Source: Bacteroidales bacterium (lineage in GTDB: Bacteria; Bacteroidota; Bacteroidia; Bacteroidales; UBA932). From it: a stretch of 64,000 nucleotides of DNA. This document shows, one piece after another, positions 52,109-60,288 of the stretch. Both the position numbers and the translations under genes were made by a program. The DNA is taken from the NCBI GenBank assembly GCA_024402115.1, contig JAKSJQ010000006.1:16129-80128 (forward strand), in the 5' to 3' direction. The stretch's first letter is position 1. Each line of letters begins with the position of its first letter. Below the pieces are notes generated by a model. The model had not been told where the DNA came from. It made no database searches and saw nothing but the letters and a program-made list of their open reading frames with translations.

Positions 52109-53022
52109 GAAGACTTACCATACTTACCATAGGAATCCTGTTCTGCGGCTCAGCGATGGCGCAGGAACTGGCATTGGGAACCTCGCAGATTGCAAAGGAT
52201 CCCGTTCTGATGGCGACCGCAGGTGCGGCCAGCGCATCTTCTCAGAACATCGCTCTCTCGGCGTTCAGCACCGCAGCCGTCATGCCTTTCAGCGAAGGTC
52301 TCGGTGACGTGGCCGTCTCTTATAACAGATGGGCACCTGCCGGACAGCTCTCGAACCGCATCTCGGCCGGTACCGGATTCAATTTCGGAAAGCATTTCGC
52401 ATTCTCCGTGGCAGGCGTATATGGTACGGGCCAGGAGTATGACGTAATCGACGACAACGGTGTACCTACAGGTACCTTCAAGACCTCAGACATGATGTTC
52501 GGCGTAGGACTCGCGGCAGGACTCGGCGAGCATGTCGGTTTTGGTGTCAATGCGAAGTATGTACGTGAGACCATCTACGAGGACTACGCGGCTAACGGAG
52601 TGCTTATCGACGCATCTTTCGCTTTCCATGCGAAGGGACTCAACGTTGTCGTTGCCGGCAAGAACTTCGGTCCGAAGGTCAAGGACAGCGACGGCAATAC
52701 ATTCAGGCTCCCATCGTCGGCGAACGTGGCTGCGTATTATGACCTTGTGATTGCAGAGCAGCATGACCTCGGATTCGCTCTCAGCTCGGACGTATTCTTC
52801 AACGGCGGCGTGACTGCAGCTCTCGGCCTCCAGTATGCTTGGAACGACATGGTGTTCGTGCGCGGCGGTTACAACTATGCCACAGCGAAGGCTCCGCTCC
52901 CATCTTACGCGGCAGTCGGACTCGGCGCGAAGTTCTACGGCGTGAGACTCGATCTGAGCTACCTCACAGCCAGCAAGGCTCTCGGAAACACACTTGCAGT
53001 ATCGCTCGGATATAGCTTCTAG
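52105..53022 (+). CDS. PorV/PorQ-like outer membrane beta-barrel
   Basis: A 305-residue barrel with signal peptide (ending GSAMAQ). Its start, ELALGTSQIAKDPVLMATAGAASASSQ, and GDVAVSYNRWAPAGQLSNRISAGTGFNFGKHF match the PorV/PorQ family of type IX secretion accessory barrels, and the protein ends in an aromatic (GYSF), as barrels do. PorV carries sorting-domain proteins from the translocon to the attachment complex. Translational overlap with a sorting-domain protease suggests it is a dedicated partner or a homologue doing the same for this one cargo. Confidence 0.78.
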   Translation: MRRLTILTIGILFCGSAMAQELALGTSQIAKDPVLMATAGAASASSQNIALSAFSTAAVMPFSEGLGDVAVSYNRWAPAGQLSNRISAGTGFNFGKHFAFSVAGVYGTGQEYDVIDDNGVPTGTFKTSDMMFGVGLAAGLGEHVGFGVNAKYVRETIYEDYAANGVLIDASFAFHAKGLNVVVAGKNFGPKVKDSDGNTFRLPSSANVAAYYDLVIAEQHDLGFALSSDVFFNGGVTAALGLQYAWNDMVFVRGGYNYATAKAPLPSYAAVGLGAKFYGVRLDLSYLTASKALGNTLAVSLGYSF

Positions 53023-53046
53023 GCGTTCGCAATACAATAAACAGAT

Positions 53047-53631
53047 ATGAAAAGAATAGCAATCATACTTGTCTCGCTTGCGCTTTCTCTCGCAGCAAGC
53101 GCGCAGCCAAAGGCTGTCGGAGTCGTTGTAAACGGTCTCGGAATGGAGGGAGTCGGAGTGTCATACCAGCATTATCTGGGCAGTGACGCATTCGTGGATG
53201 CTGTAGGTCTCTTCTCTTACGATATGGGCTACCAGATGGGTGGCAGGGGAGATGTCATCTTCGACTTCATCGTCAGCCGTCCTACCTGGACCAAGGTTAA
53301 GGCTGCCTTCTATGTGGGTGCGGGTCTTACCGGAGGTTATGTCGGTGACGGTTATTTCACCTCGACAGAGAGGACCCCGGAGGAAAAGTATGAGAATCTC
53401 AGGCTTGACTGCAGCGGAGCCATGGTAGGTGCCGTTCTCAACCTCGGTCTCGAACTCAAGTTCAAGTTCGGACTCCTTCTCTCCATCGATCTCAAGCCTG
53501 TCCTCGGAGCGCACTTCAACGACCATCTCTACCCGATCAAGGGTGGTGAACTCGGTTTCAAGAAGGTCGGCTTCTACTCGGACGGTCTCCTCGGAATCGC
53601 TCCTGGTATCGGACTCAGATACGCATTCTAA
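53047..53631 (+). CDS. Small outer membrane beta-barrel protein, unknown function
   Basis: A 194-residue protein with signal peptide (ending AAASAQ). The rest alternates hydrophobic and polar residues with Gly-rich turns (AAFYVGAGLTGGYVGDGYF, LLSIDLKPVLGAHFNDHL) and ends RYAF, the usual barrel C terminus, predicting eight short strands. I do not recognise a named family. It is 24 bases downstream of the PorV-like gene and before a terminator, so it is the third gene of the subtilase operon. Confidence 0.78.
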   Translation: MKRIAIILVSLALSLAASAQPKAVGVVVNGLGMEGVGVSYQHYLGSDAFVDAVGLFSYDMGYQMGGRGDVIFDFIVSRPTWTKVKAAFYVGAGLTGGYVGDGYFTSTERTPEEKYENLRLDCSGAMVGAVLNLGLELKFKFGLLLSIDLKPVLGAHFNDHLYPIKGGELGFKKVGFYSDGLLGIAPGIGLRYAF

Positions 53632-53640
53632 GAATCTTAC

Positions 53641-53670
53641 GAGGCTGGCCAGAAAGGTCAGCCTCTTTTT
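53641..53670 (+). terminator. Rho-independent terminator just upstream of GH10
   Basis: Ten-pair stem GAGGCTGGCC/GGTCAGCCTC (one G-U), 5-base loop, five T. Only 12 bases separate its end from the GH10 ATG at 53683. Confidence 0.85.
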
Positions 53671-53682
53671 CAATATATGACC

Positions 53683-54825
53683 ATGAAGATTAAGACTATT
53701 CCCTTTGTCCTCGCAGCCGCTGCAGCACTCGTTTCATGTGCCCAGAGCGAGACTCCTGCTCGTTACACAAGCCTCAAGGACGCTTTTGCAGACGATTTCA
53801 TGATCGGTGCAGCGATCAGTCCGTTCACCATCAGCGGACGCAATCCTCAGGCCGAGGAACTGCTCCTCAAGCACTTCAACGCGGTGTCTCCCGATAACTG
53901 CCTTAAGCCCGAGAGCGTACATCCGAGACCGGATGTGTGGAACTTCCGCGCTGCTGACCAGTATGTCGACTATGCAGAGGAACACGGCCTCTGGAAGCTC
54001 GGGCACACCCTCGTCTGGCACAATCAGACTCCGTCCTTCTATTGGTACAAGGACAACGGGCAGCCGAAGAGCAGGGCAGAACTGATCGAGACCATGCGCG
54101 AGCATATCGAGACCGTAGCCGGACGCTATGCTGGCAGGATAGACGCATGGGACGTGGTCAATGAGATAATTGGTGAGTTCGGCGAATACAGGGACAAGGG
54201 TTGGGTACATGCCTTTGAGGGCGACGGCTATGAGGTCGTAAGGAATGCATTCATCTTCGCTGACAGATATGCTCCGGACGCAGAGCTCTACTATAATGAC
54301 TTCAACGTGTGGAGACCTGCCCATGTGGACGGAATAGTGACCATGGTGAAGAAACTCCAGGCTGAGAACATCAGGATCGACGGCGTCGGCATCCAGGCGC
54401 ATTGGGGACTCAACTATCCGAAGACCGAGTACATCGAGCATGCAATCGACACCCTTGCGTCGCTCGGCGTGAAGGTGATGATCACCGAGCTCGACGTCGA
54501 CGTTCTCCCTATCACCAGGGAAGGTCAGGTCATAGGCCAGTCGCTCACCGACCCGCTATATCAGCACGAGGAGTTCAAGGAATATCTGGACCCATATCAG
54601 GATGGCATGCCGGAGGAGGTTGCAAGGCAGCTTGACGCCCGCTACGAGGAACTCTTCGGCATCTTCCGCAAGCACAGCGCACAGATCGACCGCGTGACCC
54701 TTTGGGGCATCACCGACGACAGCTCATGGAAGAACGGCTATCCTGTGCCGCACAGGACCAACTATCCTCTCCTTTTCAACCGCGACTTCACGGCTAAGCC
54801 TGTGGTCGAGACCCTTCTCCGTTAA
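53683..54825 (+). CDS. GH10 endo-1,4-beta-xylanase lipoprotein
   Basis: About 380 residues, cutting the xylan main chain by the retaining mechanism. The start at 53683 begins a compact lipoprotein signal (lipobox LVSC); 53677 adds two residues. The (beta/alpha)8 barrel has FNAVSPDNCLKPE, LVWHNQTP, the acid/base Glu161 in WDVVNEI and the nucleophile Glu269 in MITELDVD, and WGITDDSSW at the end. Unlike many Bacteroides xylanases it has no CBM insert. A lipid anchor would place it on the surface or periplasmic face. It provides the endo-activity lacking from the visible part of the xylan locus. The 3' end overlaps the convergent ABC gene by 32 bases. No promoter is evident between the upstream terminator and its start. 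Confidence 0.95.
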   Translation: MKIKTIPFVLAAAAALVSCAQSETPARYTSLKDAFADDFMIGAAISPFTISGRNPQAEELLLKHFNAVSPDNCLKPESVHPRPDVWNFRAADQYVDYAEEHGLWKLGHTLVWHNQTPSFYWYKDNGQPKSRAELIETMREHIETVAGRYAGRIDAWDVVNEIIGEFGEYRDKGWVHAFEGDGYEVVRNAFIFADRYAPDAELYYNDFNVWRPAHVDGIVTMVKKLQAENIRIDGVGIQAHWGLNYPKTEYIEHAIDTLASLGVKVMITELDVDVLPITREGQVIGQSLTDPLYQHEEFKEYLDPYQDGMPEEVARQLDARYEELFGIFRKHSAQIDRVTLWGITDDSSWKNGYPVPHRTNYPLLFNRDFTAKPVVETLLR

Positions 54826-56632
54826 AGAGAACTCCGTCTCCGTCCTGGTCCAGAGTATGGGCCAGCTTCTCTATGTTGAGGCTTCTTGCTGAGGCGTCGA
54901 CTATCTCCTTGTATATTCCTCCCTGTCTGTAGACCTCGTCCGGATCGCCGCCCTGCTCGACCCTTCCGTCCTTGAGAGCGTAGATGGTATCGCTGTCGAT
55001 GATCTGCGAGATGCTGTGGGAGATGATGATCACGGTGCGATCCTTCTTGATCGCATCTATGCTGGCCTTGATCTGTTCGGTCGCCACGGCGTCAAGGCTG
55101 GCGGTAGGCTCGTCGAGGAAGATCACAGGAGGATTCTTCAGGAACATCCTCGCGATGGCGACCCTCTGTTGCTGACCTCCGGAAAGCTGCTGTGCCTTCG
55201 ATGCGAACTGCTGCGGAAGCTTCATCACCTGATCGTAGAGATAAGCCTTCTTCGCGGCCTCCACGACCTCCTCGAAGCTTGCGTCAGGCTTGCCGTATCG
55301 TATGTTCTCCTCGATGCTTCCGTCGAAGATATGGTTCTTCTGGAGCACGAGACCGATATTGTCGCGCAGGAAATGGGTGTCATACTCCCTGAGATCCACT
55401 CCGTCGAGCAGGATGCTTCCGCAGTCAGGCTCATAGAACTTGTCCAGCAGGTTGATGATAGTGCTCTTGCCTGCTCCGGAAAGTCCCACGAACGCGGTGA
55501 TCTTTCCGCTCTCGATGTCCATGTTGATATCGTGCAGGGCCTTCGTGCCGTTAGGGTAGGTGAAGTCCACATGGCGGATCTCGAAATGGCCCTGGACTGC
55601 GTCCGGACGGTATTTTCCGCTTGGCTCCTCATCACTCTCGGAATTGAGGATGTCGAAGAAGCTCTCCGCGTAGATCAGGGCGTCGTTCATGTCGTCGAAG
55701 ATGCGCTGGAGCTGGGTGATAGGCGCGGTGACGTTCGAGAAGAGCATCACATGGTACATGATCTTACCTATGGTCATGCCCGGATAGTCGATCAGCACGA
55801 GGTAGGCGGTGAGGATGATGATCAGCACCGTTCCTATCTGCCTCACGAAGTTCTTCAGTCCGTTGTAGTAGAAGCTGGTCTTGCGCACGCTCATCTGGTT
55901 GTCGCTGTAGACCGTCTGCATGTCCCACTGCTTTTCGCTCTCGATTCCCTCCCTGTTGAAGGACTTGATGACGTTCATGGACTCGATGATGCTCATGATT
56001 CCATGGCTCTTCATCTCGCGCGTGTCACGCATGTTCCTGCGCCATCCCTTGAGCTTCACCGCCTGACGGTAGGTGATCCAGAAGTAGACAGGGACGATGA
56101 ACAGGGCAGTGAGACCCACATACACGTTCGCTGCGAACATCAGCACGAGTGCGAGCACGGCGCTGGTGAAGAGGGGCAGGAGGTCGATGAAGAAGTTCTG
56201 CACTGTCCTGGAGAGGCTTCCCACGCCCTGATCTATCCTCGTCGTGAGCTTTCCGGTGTCGTTCTCGCTCCTGGAGAAGAATGCCATGCGCAGGGTCAGC
56301 ACCTTGTCTATCATCCTCTGGGACATGTCCTTGGACACGAAAATCCTCATCCTCTCGCCGTAGTAGTTCTGGGCGAAGGTGATCAGCGCGGAGAGCAGCT
56401 CCTTTCCGAGCAGCACGATGCTGATGATGGTAAGGATAGCGGCGGCCTTTGACCACTCGAATCCCGGCTTGCTGACCAGTTCGTTGACTGCGTCCACCGT
56501 CCTGTCGAGCACGACTGCGTTCACCTGGGCCATCAATGAGCCCAGCAGCGTAAGTATGAGCGTCGCCAGAACAAGCCACCTGTATGGCTTCACGAACGGC
56601 GCGATGTTGCGGAAAAGCTTTATCAGATTCAT
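54794..56632 (-). CDS. ABC exporter half-transporter (membrane + ATPase)
   Basis: A 612-residue inner-membrane ABC transporter of the type with one membrane domain fused to one ATPase, probably a homodimer. Six hydrophobic helices occupy residues ~15-330; the ATPase has Walker A GLSGAGKST, Q-loop LVLQKNHIF, signature LSGGQQQR, Walker B VIFLDEPTAS and the H-loop ISHSI. The family exports lipids, drugs or peptides; the substrate is not indicated. It starts 19 bases after the GH2 gene and seems to be co-transcribed with it, which is a curious pair. The last 11 codons overlap the GH10 gene on the other strand. Confidence 0.95.
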   Translation of the reverse strand: MNLIKLFRNIAPFVKPYRWLVLATLILTLLGSLMAQVNAVVLDRTVDAVNELVSKPGFEWSKAAAILTIISIVLLGKELLSALITFAQNYYGERMRIFVSKDMSQRMIDKVLTLRMAFFSRSENDTGKLTTRIDQGVGSLSRTVQNFFIDLLPLFTSAVLALVLMFAANVYVGLTALFIVPVYFWITYRQAVKLKGWRRNMRDTREMKSHGIMSIIESMNVIKSFNREGIESEKQWDMQTVYSDNQMSVRKTSFYYNGLKNFVRQIGTVLIIILTAYLVLIDYPGMTIGKIMYHVMLFSNVTAPITQLQRIFDDMNDALIYAESFFDILNSESDEEPSGKYRPDAVQGHFEIRHVDFTYPNGTKALHDINMDIESGKITAFVGLSGAGKSTIINLLDKFYEPDCGSILLDGVDLREYDTHFLRDNIGLVLQKNHIFDGSIEENIRYGKPDASFEEVVEAAKKAYLYDQVMKLPQQFASKAQQLSGGQQQRVAIARMFLKNPPVIFLDEPTASLDAVATEQIKASIDAIKKDRTVIIISHSISQIIDSDTIYALKDGRVEQGGDPDEVYRQGGIYKEIVDASARSLNIEKLAHTLDQDGDGVLFNGEGSRPQA

Positions 56633-56651
56633 GGGGAGTCGCTAATGTTCG

Positions 56652-58448
56652 TTACTTTCCTGATCCGTCACGTCCCATCCTCTCGTACCAGCTCTTCATC
56701 ACGTAGAAGGCACCCTTCTTCTCTCCCTTCTCGGATACGAGTCCCTTGCGGTTGAAGTCGTCCTGTATGCCCTTGAGGAAGCGCTTAGGGGAGCGGAAGT
56801 CCTTCAGGATCCATGGTGAGGTTCCTGCGAGCTGAGGAATCTTGCCGAGCATCGCAATCTGGTGCTCATAGAGATTGATCATATATTCCTCGGTGAAGCG
56901 CTCGTTGACCTTGCCATGGTTGCCGTACTTTGCTCCACCGCCGAATTCGGTGATTACCACCGGCTTGTCCACATGGAATATCCACTCCACGCGGTCGCAT
57001 TTCTCGGTGTCGCCGTTGTACCAACCCACATACTCGTTGAAGCTGATGAGGTCGGTCTTCGCGATGAGCTCGTCGTCCACATGGATCTTCGCATTCGCCT
57101 GCTCATTGGTCTCTATCGCCGATGATACGAGCCTCGTCGGGTCCAGTTCACGCGCCTTGTCGATGAGTTTCGAGAGGAAGGCGAGTCGCTGCACGCCGCG
57201 AGGTGTCTCATTGGATACGGACCATATTATGACGTTCGCGCGGTTCATGTCGCGGGTGATCATCTCCTCGAGCTGGTTCTCGGCGTTCTGGTAGGTGCTC
57301 TCGCTGGTCCAGTCGATAGTCCAGTACACCGGAATCTCGTCCCATACCATTATTCCCATCTCCTCGGCGACCCTGACCATGGTCTCGTTGTGCGGATAGT
57401 GGGCGAGCCTTACGAAGTTGCAGCCCATCTCCTTTGCCCATCCGAGGGTCGTGCGAGCATGTTCCTCGCTGAATGCGCGTCCCGAAGGTGCATTCGGAAT
57501 CTCTTCATGGATGGCGATGCCCTTGAGGAAGATAGGCTCTCCGTTGAGGAGTATTTTGCTGCCCTCTGTCCTTATGGTCCTCAGTCCGATGCGGTCCTTG
57601 GTGCTGTCGGTCTCGGATGCGATGGTGACGTCGTAGAGCTTAGGGTTCTCAGGGCACCAGAGCACCGGCTTCACCTTCTTTGGGAAGGCAGCGCTGAATT
57701 CGGCATATCCGTTCTCGTCCGCATGGACCTTGACGCTCATCTTCAGCTCGGCGATGTTGACGCTGACGTCCTGTCCGGGCTTGCTGCCGTCGAGCCTGAT
57801 CCATCCCTCGATGCCTTTGCCGTCATCGCTCAGGCGCACGCAGTAGTCCCTGATGAAGGTTTCGGGAACTTCGATGAGCCTTACGCTGCGGGTGATTCCT
57901 CCATAGTTCCACCAGTCGAAGTTGACGGTCGGGACGGCGTCGAGGTAGCGCTTGTTGTCCACCTTCACGATGAGGGAGTTCTTTCCCTCCTTGAGATTGT
58001 CGGTGACTTCGAAGTTGAATGGGGTGTATCCGCCGATATGGGTTCCGAGCACATGGCCGTTGATTCCGACCACGCTCTCGTAGTTCGCTGCACCGAAATA
58101 CACGAAGTAGCGCTTGCCTGGCTGCGGTGTCGCCTCGAAGGTGCGGCGGTACCATATAGTGCCCTCATAGTAGTAGAACTTCGGGTTCTGGGTGTTCCAG
58201 TCGCCAGGGACCTGGAGCTTGTCCGACTGGTCGAAGTCGTACTCGATGAGCCTGGTCTTGTCCTGGAAGTAGTGCCTGTCTGCGAAGTATGAGCTTCTCT
58301 CGTCCATCGGGTTGCGGCGGTAGTCGTAGTATCCGGTCTCATAGAGGTCGACCATGGTGTCCCAGCTGCCGTCGAGCGAGGTCTGGGTGCGGTCCTGGAC
58401 ATTGATGATCTGTGGGAAGAGTGCAAGTATGAGTGCTAAAATCTTCAT
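56652..58448 (-). CDS. GH2 family glycosidase (beta-glucuronidase/galactosidase-like)
   Basis: A 598-residue protein with a hydrophobic N terminus (likely signal, MKILALILALFPQII). Three GH2 domains are visible: sugar-binding jelly roll (WYRRTF, YFVYFGAANYESVVGING), Ig domain, and TIM barrel with acid/base Glu in WSVSNETP and nucleophile Glu in VVITEFGGGA. Its short length and NYGGITRSV motif match beta-glucuronidase/galacturonidase-like enzymes rather than long LacZ enzymes. Near a GH10 and GH9 it might remove a glucuronic or galactosyl cap, but GlcA in xylan is alpha-linked, so xylan is not its obvious target. The reading frame starts 82 bases from a divergent lipoprotein gene. Confidence 0.9.
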   Translation of the reverse strand: MKILALILALFPQIINVQDRTQTSLDGSWDTMVDLYETGYYDYRRNPMDERSSYFADRHYFQDKTRLIEYDFDQSDKLQVPGDWNTQNPKFYYYEGTIWYRRTFEATPQPGKRYFVYFGAANYESVVGINGHVLGTHIGGYTPFNFEVTDNLKEGKNSLIVKVDNKRYLDAVPTVNFDWWNYGGITRSVRLIEVPETFIRDYCVRLSDDGKGIEGWIRLDGSKPGQDVSVNIAELKMSVKVHADENGYAEFSAAFPKKVKPVLWCPENPKLYDVTIASETDSTKDRIGLRTIRTEGSKILLNGEPIFLKGIAIHEEIPNAPSGRAFSEEHARTTLGWAKEMGCNFVRLAHYPHNETMVRVAEEMGIMVWDEIPVYWTIDWTSESTYQNAENQLEEMITRDMNRANVIIWSVSNETPRGVQRLAFLSKLIDKARELDPTRLVSSAIETNEQANAKIHVDDELIAKTDLISFNEYVGWYNGDTEKCDRVEWIFHVDKPVVITEFGGGAKYGNHGKVNERFTEEYMINLYEHQIAMLGKIPQLAGTSPWILKDFRSPKRFLKGIQDDFNRKGLVSEKGEKKGAFYVMKSWYERMGRDGSGK

Positions 58449-58505
58449 CGTGTTCTGGGTGTTTAGATAGATGTGGCAAGTTACGAAAAATCGCGGTCAA
58501 ATGCC

Positions 58506-58513
58506 TATATTCG
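58506..58513 (+). promoter_or_regulatory. Possible -7 element for the 58531 lipoprotein gene
   Basis: TATATTCG, one base off TAnnTTTG, 17 bases before the ATG; -33 part weak. Confidence 0.4.
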
Positions 58514-58530
58514 CGCTATAGATTTTTCGT

Positions 58531-59475
58531 ATGAGACATTTCCTTCTTGCGCTGGCATTGGTGGTGATGACCGCCTGCGGCACCGATTCATGGAGACATG
58601 AGGATACCTACACTGACGCATTCCGACTTTCTTCCGAGGCAAGGCCGGTGCTGAGCTTCGACGGCGATTCCGTCTATACCATCAGCAACTGGTACGGAGT
58701 TCCGGGCTATGACGTTCGCTTCGTGCTTGACAGCATCGACGATTCCACCACCATCGACATCATCGGCATCGACGACTACAGCAATGGCTTCTACTATGTC
58801 GAGACCGGTCTCGAGGACACTCCGATCGCGGGCATCTCTCCGGGTCTCTTCGAGCCTAACCATACCATACTCTCCGGATTCAACGGCGATTCGGACAAGG
58901 GTGTGCTCTGGTCCTATGTCTACCTTTACGACAGCGACAGAAAGTGGGTCGGCGGCCACTACTATCATCTCTATTGGGGAGAGGCTCCTGCAGACCCTCT
59001 TTGGACAGTCAGCGGAAGATGTATCCTTCCTGGCGATCCAGAGGGCAGGGAAGGTGTGCTGAAGGCCTACGCTGACGGACATTACAGCATTCCTGACTGG
59101 TACGGCGTCGAGAAGTATGATCTCGATTTCTCCGTCCTTCCTGACGGTGGCATCAGGATGCTCGACTACTATGCCGAGGAAGAGGATGGCAGCGTCTGGG
59201 TTCAGGCAAGGCGTCCTGACCTCGGCGACCCTCTCGTTCCTCAGCGCTACTCCAACGGTGGCCTGGAGTTCCTTGATGGCAGTACTGGCTCAGCTTCCGG
59301 ACTGGCTTCTGGTTCTGATTCCGGCACTGCTTCTGGACTAGCTTCCGGTTCTGCTACTTCGATGGTTCAGGTGACGCCAGAGCACGGAAGACTACATTTC
59401 GCGATGACCATCTACGATCTCGACGACAACCCTATCTCCGACCCCGACCGCCCCGAATTCGTCTTTGAGTGGTAG
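58531..59475 (+). CDS. Unknown lipoprotein with two WYGV repeats and a Ser/Gly/Ala linker
   Basis: A 314-residue lipoprotein (MTACG lipobox). It has an internal duplication: YTISNWYGVPGYDVRF (about residue 50) and YSIPDWYGVEKYDLDF (~190), each followed by a beta-rich stretch, so two homologous ~140-residue domains are likely. Between the second domain and the last strands (residues ~250-275) is a flexible Ser/Gly/Ala linker built by a 36-base DNA repeat. I do not recognise a family. No enzymatic motif is visible. Codon use of the linker (all six Ser codons mixed) differs from the rest and shows that it expanded in place. Confidence 0.7.
   Translation: MRHFLLALALVVMTACGTDSWRHEDTYTDAFRLSSEARPVLSFDGDSVYTISNWYGVPGYDVRFVLDSIDDSTTIDIIGIDDYSNGFYYVETGLEDTPIAGISPGLFEPNHTILSGFNGDSDKGVLWSYVYLYDSDRKWVGGHYYHLYWGEAPADPLWTVSGRCILPGDPEGREGVLKAYADGHYSIPDWYGVEKYDLDFSVLPDGGIRMLDYYAEEEDGSVWVQARRPDLGDPLVPQRYSNGGLEFLDGSTGSASGLASGSDSGTASGLASGSATSMVQVTPEHGRLHFAMTIYDLDDNPISDPDRPEFVFEW
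59293..59355 (+). repeat. 36-bp repeat encoding the Ser/Gly/Ala linker
   Basis: Unit 59293-59328 and a second, shorter unit 59329-59355 code ASGLASGSDSGT and ASGLASGSA. A number of synonymous changes show it is not very recent. Confidence 0.65.
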
Positions 59476-59537
59476 CGGCGGACTCCTCCCGCCGCCTGAG
59501 TGCTTCTACAGTTGGCACCACAGCGTCTTTGCAGTGG

Positions 59538-59620
59538 CGGCGGCAGTGTCTCTGTTATGACCGGCGGTAGTGTCTCTGTTATGACCGGCGGCAGTGTCTC
59601 TGCTTCGGCCGGCGGCAGGA
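59538..59620. repeat. 24-bp tandem repeat, three full copies and a part
   Basis: Unit CGGCGGCAGTGTCTCTGTTATGAC (24 bases, first twenty CGGCGGCAGTGTCTCTGTTA) at 59538, 59562 and 59586; the third has TGCTTCGGC at its end, and a fourth begins CGGCGGCAGG. It lies in the 994-bp gene-free stretch 59476-60469; total length of the full copies is 72 bp. Confidence 0.8.
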
Positions 59621-59704
59621 AAGCAGCAAGATGCAGATCGGCTGCGCTCCGCTCGCCGACCCTAGTCCGGGCAAATGCACCTTGCCCGCTTCCCGCCGCC
59701 AGAG

Positions 59705-59820
59705 TGGCACGAACGCCAAAAATCGACCTATTCTTGGATGTCGTGCCAGCAAAACTGCGATTTTTGATCATTTCGATGCCACGAACTCCAAAAAATGACT
59801 GTTTTTTGGCGCTCGTGCCA
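59705..59820. repeat. Pair of 44-bp imperfect palindromes, 72 bp apart (A, B)
   Basis: A (59705-59748) has arms TGGCACGAACGCCAA and TTGGATGTCGTGCCA; B (59777-59820) has arms TGCCACGAACTCCAAAAAA and TTTTTTGGCGCTCGTGCCA. The left arms are clearly homologous to each other and to C and D at 60289. The spacer is 28 bp. No coding frame fits this region. Confidence 0.8.
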
Positions 59821-59827
59821 AGCCTGA

Positions 59828-59989
59828 TGGGTAACCTGAAAATCGGAGCGCACACGAGCATGCCCTACAGGCCTCTATATTGCCGTTCAGTGTGCGTTCC
59901 GCGACGATTTTGCCTGGGAGCGCACGGCAATCAGCCCTGGAAGTGCTTCAGTGGCGCATCGGTGTGCGCTCCGAATTTCGGGTTGCCCA
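59828..59989. repeat. 162-bp element with 28-bp inverted ends and internal 72-bp repeat
   Basis: Ends 59828-59855 and 59962-59989 are inverted copies agreeing at 25 of 28 positions. The core GGAGCGCAC occurs at 59845 and 59917, and GTGTGCG(T/C)TCC at 59890 and 59962: both offsets are exactly 72 bp, giving two successive hairpins. It has no open frame of its own. From 60005 to 60288 only smaller inverted repeats are seen (for example GCCGCCGGA/TCCGGCGGC, 60168-60195). Confidence 0.75.
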
Positions 59990-60288
59990 ATACCGGGAGC
60001 GCCAGCCACATTGGTTGGAACGCCATTGAAAAATGTAGGACAAACTTGATTATTTGAAAAGCAAAACAGCTTGCTGCTGACCTATTTAGAAGGGACAGCC
60101 GATTTCATGGCAGAAGTCAAGCGCAAGCGAGCCGTTCCATCGAGCTCGTCGCAGCGCTTGATCTTCAGCCGCCGGAGATACTTCATTCCGGCGGCGGTGC
60201 CACCGTGGCAGCATGTCTCTATCTAGGGATGTTTTCCCAAGAAATGCCACGAGATAGGAGGCAACCAGCCACTTCTCCCGCAGCCCGC

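Noticed and set aside
59828..59989. Integron attC site or insertion sequence
   Set aside because: No core site of the expected form, no integrase or transposase frame inside or next to it; left as a repeat element of unknown kind.
59500..60057. Open frame of 185 codons across the gene-free stretch
   Set aside because: It runs through tandem repeats and palindromes, with low-complexity Gly/Ser sequence and no start signals.
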